From contig JAKONL010000203.1 in NCBI GenBank assembly GCA_022701965.1, positions 1 to 7,547 on the forward strand: a DNA stretch of 7,547 nt. The letters are read 5' to 3'. The stretch comes from Burkholderiaceae bacterium. GTDB lineage: Bacteria; Pseudomonadota; Gammaproteobacteria; Burkholderiales; Burkholderiaceae. The notes below the pieces were generated by a model, which was given only the letters and a program-made list of their open reading frames with translations, ran no database searches and was not told the origin of the DNA. The position numbers and the translations under genes were made by a program. This document shows positions 1 to 7,165 of the stretch, piece by piece; position 1 is the stretch's first letter, and every line of letters starts with the position of its first letter.

Positions 1-313
1 TGGACGCGAGCTGGTAGATCACCAGTGCATGCGGCCGTCCCAGCCGGTCGACCGATCGCGATACCACGCCCACGACGAAACGATGCTGCGCGAAGCGCAA
101 GGCTCCGGGTGGCAGGACGAAGGCGACCGGCAAGGCGGCGCTTGCAGGCACGCGACGCTCCGCGGGACAGGCAGGCAGGACGGACAGCCAGCGCTCCCAC
201 TCCTCGCGCTCGCCGCCTCGCATGCCGCGACTGACGAAATCGGCGTGGCCGGGCACCTTGCCCCAGATGGACGGCGCGGTCACGAAGTACCTGGCGAGGA
301 GTGGCTTGAACAT
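1..313 (-). CDS. tagF: TagF, T6SS-associated post-translational regulator (N-terminal part, 3' end outside window)
   Basis: The first 104 codons of a gene that runs off the left edge; no in-frame stop is seen. The start is ATG at 313-311, behind a GAGG/AGGA ribosome site that overlaps the tssM stop codon. The protein begins MFKPLLARYFVTAPSIWGKV and continues with the signature PGHADFVSRG (residues about 21-30), typical of the TagF N-terminal family (PF09867). Later conserved stretches include the AGAL-like PPGALRFAQHRFVVGVV and SVDRLGRPHAL (about residues 68-98). Known role: TagF keeps the T6SS inactive post-translationally, by binding the FHA protein in Agrobacterium and acting beside the PpkA/PppA phosphorylation pathway in P. 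aeruginosa. In some species it is fused to the phosphatase PppA; the missing C-terminus means that cannot be judged here. It lies 7 bases after tssM and is surely co-transcribed. Family call is firm; regulatory role is inferred from relatives. Confidence 0.9.
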   Translation of the reverse strand, partial: MFKPLLARYFVTAPSIWGKVPGHADFVSRGMRGGEREEWERWLSVLPACPAERRVPASAALPVAFVLPPGALRFAQHRFVVGVVSRSVDRLGRPHALVIYQLAS

Positions 314-317
314 GCTT

Positions 318-322
318 TCCTC
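318..322 (-). promoter_or_regulatory. Ribosome binding site of tagF overlapping the tssM stop codon
   Basis: On the minus strand the sequence reads gTGAGGAAAGCATG. The tssM stop (TGA, 323-321) shares bases with the GAGGA Shine-Dalgarno sequence, and the tagF ATG follows 4 to 5 bases later. A ribosome ending tssM sits on the tagF start site, so the two are probably translationally coupled. Confidence 0.7.
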
Positions 323-3300
323 ACGCCGTCCGGCCGGGACAGCGGAACCCTTTGAGCAGGTCGCTGTTCAATGGGTTGGGCTGACTTCCGGTACCGAGTT
401 CGATCACCGCCTTGCGCCCGTCGAAGACGAATTCGACGGTCATGCGACCGGGCGTCGCGGTTTCGGTCAGGCGCCCCTTGTCGAGAAGCCTGAAGAGCGC
501 CCACGGACCCTGCGTCAGCACGCTGGACGATCCCGCGGAAATGCGGGGTTGCGCGGTGATCTCCGCTCCCGCACCGCCACGCGGCCCGGGCCAGACCACT
601 GCGAGCGGCTGGACCGGACCATGGACATAGCGTTGCGACTGACCGTCGATGTCCATCATGAGTTCGGTGATCGACGGTTCGAGTTCGCGAACCGTGAAAT
701 CCATCTTCCAGGCCATCTTCCTGCCGCCGGCCTCGCGGAAGAACAGGTCGCGGATCTGCCTCGCTCTCTGGAAGGGCTCGAGCCGGGGACCGTCGCTGGC
801 CAGCAGTCCCAGCACCTCTCCGATCAACGTGGGGCCGGCCGACGCGACGGCTGTCGGCGTCGGGGTTGCCGCGAGCCCGCCGCCCGCTGACGAGGCCTCG
901 AAAACAGCCTGCACGACCGCGCTGTCCGCACTCCTGTAGCGCCAGGTCCGCGCACTGGTATCGACCCAGGGGGCAAGGTACTTGGTGAAGTACTCGTCCA
1001 GCACGCCGCCAGCCGCGAAGAGCTGCGCGAAATCGTCGATCGAGGCATCCTGCCCCGATGCGATGAACGGATAGCGACCTTCCAGCGCGCGCTTGCAGGG
1101 CTCGCTGACCTGGACAGCGAGCAAAGCCACGAGGCGGTCGACCTGGACCTGCGCCTGCCGCCGAAAGATTGCGGACGCACCCAGCATCACCTTCTCGCCG
1201 CTTCCTTCCGCCACGTCCGCGAGGATCGCCCTGAAAGGCGCCGGCAGACGGCCTGCCTCGATCCGCAGGCGCGTCGCGGCCTCCACGCCACCTGGCGGCA
1301 CTCCACCGGCGGACAAGGTGGTGTCGGCGACGACCATCCAGGTGTAGAAGTCGTTGAGCAGGCCCGCGATCGTGTCGAGGCTGGCTCTGGCGCCCGAGGT
1401 GCCGACAAGCCTGGCCGTCGGCAATGCATCCGCAGAGCCGGTGACGACCTCCCGCAGTGCCGCGAAGCGGTTGTCGACGAGCTCGGTTTCGAGCTGCCGG
1501 TCCGAGGTACCGGTCGCCCCCTCCCCTTTTGCCGGCGACGCGGCGATCGCCGCGGTCGCGCCATCGAGCGGCGTGCGGCGGTCCTCTGAGGTTTCGACGA
1601 TTGCATGCGATAGCGTCGTCTCCCGAACCGCCGCGCGCGCGAGACGCGACAACGGCGAGTCGGGCGACGCGAGCTGGCGCAACACGTTCAGCTCGAACCC
1701 GAGGCCAGCCGCGCTGGCCGCCGGACCAGCGCTCTTTCTGACGATCACGGCAGCATCGACCGAACCGACAATGCGCACGGATCCGAGAAAATCCTCCCAG
1801 TTCCGCGCGTATTCGTTCAGGTAAAGCTGTCGCACATGCGAGACCCAGGTGTCCACCGACTCGGTAGAGACCGCTGCTCTGGCGTCCCCCATGACCCAGT
1901 GGTCCTCGTCCAGCAGCTTGCGCACGATGCCGAGCGCCAGAGGAACGAAGCGACGGCGATAGCCGTCGTGCGTGAACAGTCCCGGTACGCCCTTGTCCAG
2001 TGGCAGTCCGCCCTTGCGTGCGAAGACGGCGCCGACTTGCGGCCCGACGGCCCGGAGCAGCGTGAACTCGGGCGGCGCATCGGCCTGCATCACGGCTTTG
2101 GCTCGGCCATACAGGCGCTGCGTCAGGTCCTCGTCGCCCAGCATGCGCTGGACCGCCCGCACCAGTGCCTCGTCGGGCGGCGAAGCCGCCTGCACGACGC
2201 GGTTGCCAGAGAACAGTGCGTCCAGGTGCGATGCCATGGACGCCCGGTCAGCGCGACCGGACATGCCGATGCGATCTTCGTTCGTGCCGCGCGACGCATC
2301 GACGACCGACCCGGCGTCCGTTCGCAGCCAGTCGCGCACGGCGGCTTCGCCGCCTGCCTGGACATAGCGTTGCCGGTCGTGCAGCAGCTTGTAGACGCGA
2401 AGCGTTTCGTAGGCCAAGCGGCTGTCCCCGGTCTCGAGACTTCTCGACAGGGCCTGTTCGAGACGTCGAAGGACGACCGGAAACAGCAGGGCACTCTGCA
2501 GGTCCGCATAGGACCGCGATGCCGCCTCCGCCGGAGCCGCGATGCTGTAGAGCCCGTATCTGAAGTTCATCGGAGGAGCCGACGGCGTCGGACCGTTTCG
2601 ATCCGTTAGATTCCGCGCCGCGTCGAGAAGCTCGAACGTCGCCTCGGGCGTCGGCGTGCCGGAGGTCGGGCGAGCGCGGGCCGCCAGCGCGTCGACGCGC
2701 TGTACGAATGCCGAGAGATAGTCCCGGTTGTTCGCGTAGCTCGACGTGAGCGCCATCGCGAGCCAGACGAAGATCGCGAACACCACCAGATGGCCGATCG
2801 CGCGTATCGCGCGGTTTCGCGCTTCCCACCGCAGGTTCGGCCGAACGAGGTGCGCCTCGGGAAAGACCACCTTTTTCAGAACGTCGTGGATGAAGAAGCC
2901 ATGCCCGATCTGCGACGGACGGGTGTCGACGACTGCGTCTGCGTGCCCATCAGCCGAGGTTGGCCGCAGGCGCCGGACGAGCGTCTGCGGATCGGCCGGG
3001 AGCTCGACGTCGGCTTGTGCCGCACTGGTGAAATAGACGCCGCGCAGCATCGACGTCGCCTGCGTCGAGTCGAAGCGCGAATCGACCCGAAGTGGGTCGA
3101 GCACTTCGCGCAGGATGGCTCCCGCGGCCGAGAATTCCTTCGGCAAGGCGAAGAGCATCCGTCGCCGATCGATGTCGAACTCCTCGCTGATTCGCGCGCG
3201 GAGTCCGTCGGCCAGACGCTCCTCGAGCAGCCGCAGGCCCTCGCCGACCCCGTCGTTCGACGCATCGACCTCGCGCGTCGGTTCGACGGACTCGCTGCGC

Positions 3301-4397
3301 CGAAAAGACAATGCGAAGCCCCAAGCCTGGGTGCGTGAATCGCTGGTCAGCGGCTGAAAATACGGCGTGAATCCCCGGAGGACATCCATCTTCGTGACCA
3401 CGACATAGACCGGGAAGCGGATGCCCAGGCGCTGTCTCAGCTCGGCGAGCCGATCGCCGAGCTGCGCGGCATGATGTCCCCGCTCTTGGGCCGTCATCTG
3501 AAGCAGTTCGGCCATGCTCAGTACCACGATGGCACCGTTGATCGGTGCACGCGGGCGATGCTTTCGCAGCAAGGCCAGGAAACCGCGCCACTCGGAGAAA
3601 TCCTTGACCGGGTCGCCGTCCTGGATCGCGTACTTCCCGGCCGTGTCGATCAGGACCGCCTCGTTGGTCATCCACCAGTCGCAGTGCCGTGTCCTGCCGT
3701 CGGCGCCGGAACGGGTACCGCGGGGCAACCAGTCGATTCGATCGGACACCGGAAACTGGAGGCCGGCACTGCGCAGCGCGGTCGTCTTTCCCGCACCGGG
3801 ACCGCCGAGGATCAGAAACCAGGGCAGTTCGTAGAGATACCGGTGGCGCTCGACGATGCGTCCCCAGACACTGTCGTGCACCCTCAGGGCACGCAATTGC
3901 GGCAACGCACCGCGCACGATCCTGCCGACTTCCCCGAGTTCCTCGTGGGCGGGTTCCACATCGGCAACGCGGCGCCGACCGATGGCGAGAATGCTGGTCA
4001 GGAACGCCTCGTTCTCGCGCATGGCAATCAACAGGCGCCACATGCCGTAGAGCACGCAGGCGAGCGTGACTGCGACCACGATGAGGATCCTCACCCACAG
4101 CGGCTCCAGAGGTCGCACGCCGCCTAAAGCGAGGAGTGGACCGGCATGCCAAACGAGCAGCATCGACACAGCGACCGCCACGACGCGCAGCGGACCCGAC
4201 AACAGCCAGACGACGGCGAACACGACCAGGACGGTCACGGCTGAAATGCGCACTGCATCCGTCGCCAGAGGGCGCAGTCCGGCGATGGCCAGATCGGCGC
4301 CGAAAGACCACGCCAGCACCGCCAACACGATGAGCGCCACGAATCCGAGGATTCGAGCCGTGAACAGGGATCCGATGAAATGGACTTTCGATCGCAT
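321..4397 (-). CDS. tssM: TssM (IcmF), T6SS inner-membrane NTPase-fold core protein
   Basis: 1358 residues, long for TssM (commonly about 1100-1300). ATG at 4397-4395 follows an AGGA site with a 6-base spacer. TssM spans the inner membrane and its periplasmic arm contacts TssJ, forming the T6SS channel. Layout: four hydrophobic segments (about 16-36, 49-68, 71-91, 102-124), a cytoplasmic NTPase-like domain (about 126-530), a membrane segment (534-551), and a large periplasmic part. Walker A is intact (GPGAGKTT, 199-206), with DTAG at 251-254 and TKMD at 335-338. Family motifs follow: LRGVYFTS (451-458), VFPEAHLV (511-518), CKRALEGRYPF (1101-1111), VVWPGP (1267-1272) and FRCP (1351-1354). These match PF14331, PF06761 and PF06744. 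Odd points: the N-terminal hairpin is duplicated, and two Ala/Thr/Pro-rich linkers occur (about 938-966 and 1168-1190). It starts 12 bases after tssL and ends 7 before tagF. Identity is very secure; NTP hydrolysis is inferred from the motifs. Confidence 0.98.
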   Translation of the reverse strand: MRSKVHFIGSLFTARILGFVALIVLAVLAWSFGADLAIAGLRPLATDAVRISAVTVLVVFAVVWLLSGPLRVVAVAVSMLLVWHAGPLLALGGVRPLEPLWVRILIVVAVTLACVLYGMWRLLIAMRENEAFLTSILAIGRRRVADVEPAHEELGEVGRIVRGALPQLRALRVHDSVWGRIVERHRYLYELPWFLILGGPGAGKTTALRSAGLQFPVSDRIDWLPRGTRSGADGRTRHCDWWMTNEAVLIDTAGKYAIQDGDPVKDFSEWRGFLALLRKHRPRAPINGAIVVLSMAELLQMTAQERGHHAAQLGDRLAELRQRLGIRFPVYVVVTKMDVLRGFTPYFQPLTSDSRTQAWGFALSFRRSESVEPTREVDASNDGVGEGLRLLEERLADGLRARISEEFDIDRRRMLFALPKEFSAAGAILREVLDPLRVDSRFDSTQATSMLRGVYFTSAAQADVELPADPQTLVRRLRPTSADGHADAVVDTRPSQIGHGFFIHDVLKKVVFPEAHLVRPNLRWEARNRAIRAIGHLVVFAIFVWLAMALTSSYANNRDYLSAFVQRVDALAARARPTSGTPTPEATFELLDAARNLTDRNGPTPSAPPMNFRYGLYSIAAPAEAASRSYADLQSALLFPVVLRRLEQALSRSLETGDSRLAYETLRVYKLLHDRQRYVQAGGEAAVRDWLRTDAGSVVDASRGTNEDRIGMSGRADRASMASHLDALFSGNRVVQAASPPDEALVRAVQRMLGDEDLTQRLYGRAKAVMQADAPPEFTLLRAVGPQVGAVFARKGGLPLDKGVPGLFTHDGYRRRFVPLALGIVRKLLDEDHWVMGDARAAVSTESVDTWVSHVRQLYLNEYARNWEDFLGSVRIVGSVDAAVIVRKSAGPAASAAGLGFELNVLRQLASPDSPLSRLARAAVRETTLSHAIVETSEDRRTPLDGATAAIAASPAKGEGATGTSDRQLETELVDNRFAALREVVTGSADALPTARLVGTSGARASLDTIAGLLNDFYTWMVVADTTLSAGGVPPGGVEAATRLRIEAGRLPAPFRAILADVAEGSGEKVMLGASAIFRRQAQVQVDRLVALLAVQVSEPCKRALEGRYPFIASGQDASIDDFAQLFAAGGVLDEYFTKYLAPWVDTSARTWRYRSADSAVVQAVFEASSAGGGLAATPTPTAVASAGPTLIGEVLGLLASDGPRLEPFQRARQIRDLFFREAGGRKMAWKMDFTVRELEPSITELMMDIDGQSQRYVHGPVQPLAVVWPGPRGGAGAEITAQPRISAGSSSVLTQGPWALFRLLDKGRLTETATPGRMTVEFVFDGRKAVIELGTGSQPNPLNSDLLKGFRCPGRTA
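4041..4337 (-). repeat. Tandem duplication of the membrane hairpin inside tssM
   Basis: Copy A covers TssM residues about 21-66 (4337-4200) and copy B about 74-119 (4178-4041). They align with no gaps at a constant offset of 53 residues. In the core, W30, G33, L36, A37, G40, R42, P43, L44, V49, R50 and I51 match W83, G86, L89, A90, G93, R95, P96, L97, V102, R103 and I104: 11 identities in 22 positions. Each copy has the form hydrophobic segment, W..G..LA..G.RPL loop, VRI, hydrophobic segment. DNA similarity is recognisable only around the RPL codons, so the duplication, if it is one, is old. Confidence 0.7.
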
Positions 4398-4403
4398 GAG
4401 GAT

Positions 4404-4407
4404 TCCT
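4404..4407 (-). promoter_or_regulatory. Ribosome binding site of tssM
   Basis: AGGA on the minus strand, 6 bases before the tssM ATG and inside the 12-base tssL-tssM gap. It supports the chosen tssM start. Confidence 0.65.
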
Positions 4408-4409
4408 GG

Positions 4410-5753
4410 TCAGCGTCGAACCGGCAGGGCTGGCACCGCCGCACCCGAGGCGACGACGATGTCCACCCGGCGGTTGCGCGCCCGTCCGGTCGATGTGGTG
4501 TTGTCGGCCACCGGATGGGCATCCGCACGTCCTTCCACCTTCAGGCGGTGGCGCTCGACCCCATGGGCTTCCAGCACTTCGGCCACTGCAGCCGCCCGGC
4601 GTTCGCTAAGTACCTGGTTGTCGGGAAACGCGCCCGTACGGATGGGTCGGTTATCGGAATGCCCGACCACATTCACCGCACCCGGGACTTGCCCGATCTC
4701 GGCGGCAACCTTCGCCAACACGGGAACGATGCGCGCGTTCAGACGCGCCTGTCCCGCAACGAACATCTCGTCCCCCCTGAAAGTCACGGCACTCCGTGTC
4801 CCGTCCTCGTCGACATCGACGGTGCCGCGCGCGATCTCGTCCGCCAGCAGTGCCTTCAGACGCAATGCCCGGCCCGGCTTCTCCATGACCGCATCGCCGT
4901 TCGAGGTGCCAATCAAAGCGACGCGGCCGAGTGCCTCGGCTTCCATCCGTAGCAGCCGGTACTTGTAGATTCCGAAGAGAACGAGCAGTACGAGCCCGGC
5001 AGCCGATGCGGTCATCCAAGGCGGCACGGAGCGTGCACGTCGGGAAAGCGCTGGTCCGGCACCCGGCGACCGTGGAGACAAGGCGTGAGGAACTTCTGCC
5101 CGCGACGCCGAAAGCAGCGAGAAAAGCCGGTGCCTGATCGTCTCGATCTGGCGTCGCCCGTTCGCGGCTGCGCCATAGCGCCCTTCGAAGCCGAGACCAA
5201 GCACGAAATAGAGCACCTCGATCAGATCGATGTGCTCGTCGGGACCGGCCACCAGGCGCCCTATCAACAGGAAGACCTTGTCGCCACCGCGCGCATCGTC
5301 GTGGAAGACGACGGCCAGCTGACGAGCGGCCCACGCACCCGCGCCGTGATCCGCCGTCGTGCCCCAGTCCGTGCTGTGCGCCCGCTCGTCGAGCGCCGTG
5401 CAGAGCGCATAGCTCGCGCCGACGACGTGGTCGTGGCGAATCTGCGCGTTGTCGCAAACCGCCTGAAAGCTCGCGACCTCACGCAACAGAAGACCATGCA
5501 AGGCGTCGACTTCTTCCGGTGGAAGAACCTGCGGCATGTCCGCAAGCGCTCGCAGCAGTGGCTGAGCCGCCTCCAGCAACGGATTGCGTGCCGAGCGAAC
5601 GGCCTCGAGTCGTTCCGGCTGAGACGACCCTGTCACCAACGGCGCAGACGGCGCAGACGGCGTCGACACTGAAATCCGGGGCTCCTCGAAATCCTGACCG
5701 AAGGACGCTGCACGCAGACCACCGCTCGAATCGATGTCGTCGGCGACGGTCAT
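4410..5753 (-). CDS. tssL: TssL (DotU/IcmH) with C-terminal OmpA-type peptidoglycan-binding domain
   Basis: 447 residues. TssL is the inner-membrane partner of TssM in the T6SS membrane complex. Residues about 1-50 are a polar, probably flexible leader. The cytoplasmic DotU domain (PF09850) is about 55-215, with RNPLLEAAQPLLRAL (56-70), the ALDE segment (120-123), DKVF (158-161) and the LYFVLGLGFEGRY run (181-193). A single membrane segment lies at about 247-264. An OmpA/MotB domain occupies about 320-435, with GHSDNRP (364-370), NQVLSERRA (379-387) and GRARNRRVDI (423-432). D367 and R386 match the OmpA residues that bind diaminopimelate. So this TssL should anchor the complex to the cell wall itself, as in H1-type systems, without a separate TagL. 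Start choice: ATG 5753 overlaps the tssK stop as ATGA. An in-frame GTG at 5771 would add six residues but lies inside tssK and has no better ribosome site; the chosen one is weak (GAGA). Confidence 0.96.
   Translation of the reverse strand: MTVADDIDSSGGLRAASFGQDFEEPRISVSTPSAPSAPLVTGSSQPERLEAVRSARNPLLEAAQPLLRALADMPQVLPPEEVDALHGLLLREVASFQAVCDNAQIRHDHVVGASYALCTALDERAHSTDWGTTADHGAGAWAARQLAVVFHDDARGGDKVFLLIGRLVAGPDEHIDLIEVLYFVLGLGFEGRYGAAANGRRQIETIRHRLFSLLSASRAEVPHALSPRSPGAGPALSRRARSVPPWMTASAAGLVLLVLFGIYKYRLLRMEAEALGRVALIGTSNGDAVMEKPGRALRLKALLADEIARGTVDVDEDGTRSAVTFRGDEMFVAGQARLNARIVPVLAKVAAEIGQVPGAVNVVGHSDNRPIRTGAFPDNQVLSERRAAAVAEVLEAHGVERHRLKVEGRADAHPVADNTTSTGRARNRRVDIVVASGAAVPALPVRR
5641..5667 (-). 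repeat. Short 9-base tandem repeat in the tssL leader
   Basis: Two perfect adjoining copies of GGCGCAGAC (plus-strand reading, 5641-5649 and 5650-5658) are followed by a third copy with two changes (GGCGTCGAC, 5659-5667). They encode the PSAPSAP part of the flexible TssL leader. The unit is a multiple of three, so copy-number changes would keep the frame. Confidence 0.7.
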
Positions 5754-7105
5754 TTTTCTCGCACGCCCCACAGTTCGATGCGCAAACCGGGAAGCTCACC
5801 AGCGACATGCAATGCAAATCCACCGTATTCGACGAGATGGTCCCAGAGCGCACCGTGAGACGTCACCTGGAAGTAGACGAATCCGGCGTTGAAAGGAATC
5901 TGCCGAGGCGGCACGGGCAGCGGCTGAAGCGGCAGCCCAGGTAGATGGGCACGAATCAGTTCAGCCAGACGATCGCTGGGACCGACCTTGCAACGCGCGG
6001 CGAATTGGGTGCTCAACTGGTCGGGCGTCAGATGGGCGGCGACAGCGAGCACCAGGCTTGCGAAGCCCTGAAGCTCCGCCGGCGCGATGCTGGCAACCTG
6101 CAAACCGTTGCCACGCCGTTCGAGCGCGATAGCCTGCGCGCTGCGGATCAGCGACTCGTTCAATAGTGCCTGGACATCTTCAGCCAACGCCTTGAACGAC
6201 GATGCCGGGTCGATGTGGCGATACGGTGGATGTGCATGCGACCGGCGTGTGCCGGTCCGGACGAACGTCGACAGCTCCCCGGCGAGGGCGCGAAGCAGGA
6301 TGTAGATCGTCTCCGGTGGCGTGTCGGGCACGTCGATCCAGTGGGTCATCACCGGATCGCAACGATTCAAGATCTGCAACAGCAGGAAGTCGGCCACTTC
6401 TGCCGCATCACCGGCCTTGCCTTCGTTTCCGCTCAAGCGCGTTGCCAGGGCCTCTGCCCGAAGCCGGCACAAGCCCTGTAGACGACCCACCCACTCGGTC
6501 AGCAGTGGGCTCGCGCCATAGCGTGTGACCGGAGGTGTGAATCGACTGTCGAGTACGACGCTTCCATCCGAGCGCAATGTCGTAACCCGAGCAACGGGAA
6601 GCCCGATCCATGCGTCCGTCAGTTCACGCTGCGCCAACAGCCTCAGGCGAAGCCCGGCGAGCTGGACCGTCCTTGCACCCTGACCGATGGAATTGGCATC
6701 GCGGAGCTCGGCGTCGAAGACCGCAAAACGCGCCAGCGAGGTGACCGACCCATGCTCGTCGTCAAACGATGTCTCCTCGCCATTGGGTGCTCTCGCAGCG
6801 ATCGCCAGGTGGATGACCTGATCGAGATGCTCTGGAGCAATCGTGAGAGGGGCTGGCGGCGTCGCATGAGCGGGAAGATCGAAAACCGTCCCGTCCGGAA
6901 AGATACCTGCAGCGTCAGTCAGAACCAGCTTTCCGAGCGAGAGCGACTCGTTATCCAAATGGAATCTTTCGAAACCCCAGAAAAATGGCCCGCACGTCGA
7001 CGCCCGTTTATGAGCCTGATATTCGAGATATCGCTCTTGCTGCTGAAACAATTGCGGACGCAGAAAAAGACCGTCGCTCCAGGCAACCTTGCTGTACCAG
7101 CTCAT
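5750..7105 (-). CDS. tssK: TssK, T6SS baseplate-to-membrane-complex connector
   Basis: 451 residues, the usual TssK length (about 445-450; PF05936). TssK trimers join the cytoplasmic baseplate (TssE/F/G, VgrG) to the cytoplasmic parts of TssL and TssM. The N-terminus MSWYSKVAWSDGLFLRPQLF is the family hallmark (usual form MSW..KV.W.EGMFLRPQHFQQQ). It fixes the start at ATG 7105, which has AGGA 8 bases upstream; a TTG at 7150 would add 15 residues unlike the family. Other conserved parts are the ETIYILLRALAGELSTF helix (265-281), GFVYFQV (408-414) and the C-terminal GELPGLRIELWGVR (436-449), which belongs to the membrane-complex-binding domain. Two usual His residues are replaced: RPQL instead of RPQH, and PPE instead of HPE before the 265 helix. 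Its stop overlaps the tssL ATG, so coupling is likely. Identification is very secure. Confidence 0.97.
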   Translation of the reverse strand: MSWYSKVAWSDGLFLRPQLFQQQERYLEYQAHKRASTCGPFFWGFERFHLDNESLSLGKLVLTDAAGIFPDGTVFDLPAHATPPAPLTIAPEHLDQVIHLAIAARAPNGEETSFDDEHGSVTSLARFAVFDAELRDANSIGQGARTVQLAGLRLRLLAQRELTDAWIGLPVARVTTLRSDGSVVLDSRFTPPVTRYGASPLLTEWVGRLQGLCRLRAEALATRLSGNEGKAGDAAEVADFLLLQILNRCDPVMTHWIDVPDTPPETIYILLRALAGELSTFVRTGTRRSHAHPPYRHIDPASSFKALAEDVQALLNESLIRSAQAIALERRGNGLQVASIAPAELQGFASLVLAVAAHLTPDQLSTQFAARCKVGPSDRLAELIRAHLPGLPLQPLPVPPRQIPFNAGFVYFQVTSHGALWDHLVEYGGFALHVAGELPGLRIELWGVREK

Positions 7106-7165
7106 CCAGATCGTCCTGTAAAGACCGCTAAGGCGCCCAAGGTCCGCCAAGTCTCTGGAGATTTT
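7106..7165 (-). other. tssJ-tssK intergenic gap
   Basis: This 60-base stretch is the longest non-coding gap in the window. It holds the tssK ribosome site. I see no terminator hairpin with a T-run and no convincing -35/-10 pair; the only dyad is an imperfect one around GGCGCC. It is read as a simple spacer inside the operon. Confidence 0.5.
7114..7117 (-). promoter_or_regulatory. Ribosome binding site deciding the tssK start
   Basis: AGGA on the minus strand, 8 bases before ATG 7105. With the family-typical MSWYSKV N-terminus it favours this start over the in-frame TTG at 7150. Confidence 0.7.

Noticed and set aside
222..890. 222-codon open frame on the plus strand
   Set aside because: It is antisense to the tssM 3' end and crosses the tagF start; no ribosome site or family resemblance is seen.
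1836..2609. 257-codon open frame on the plus strand
   Set aside because: It is entirely antisense to tssM, has biased composition and no recognisable domain.
3471..4127. 218-codon open frame on the plus strand
   Set aside because: It lies opposite the tssM NTPase domain, is His/Gln/Arg-rich and has no independent start signals.
2950..4311. 453-codon open frame on the minus strand
   Set aside because: It is an out-of-frame, Arg-rich reading inside tssM, which carries all the family motifs in its own frame.
4066..4968. 300-codon open frame on the plus strand
   Set aside because: It lies opposite the tssM 5' end and tssL, which are certain, and its translation is Arg/Ser/Thr-rich with no family features. 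It is a high-GC shadow frame.
5754..5771. Longer tssL start (GTG at 5771)
   Set aside because: It would extend further into tssK with no better ribosome site; ATG 5753 gives the typical 4-base overlap.
7106..7150. Longer tssK start (TTG at 7150)
   Set aside because: The extra 15 residues do not resemble TssK, while ATG 7105 gives the standard N-terminus and has a good ribosome site.
7106..7165. Possible terminator or promoter between tssJ and tssK
   Set aside because: Only an imperfect GGCGCC-centred dyad without a proper loop or T-run is present, and no promoter pair could be supported.
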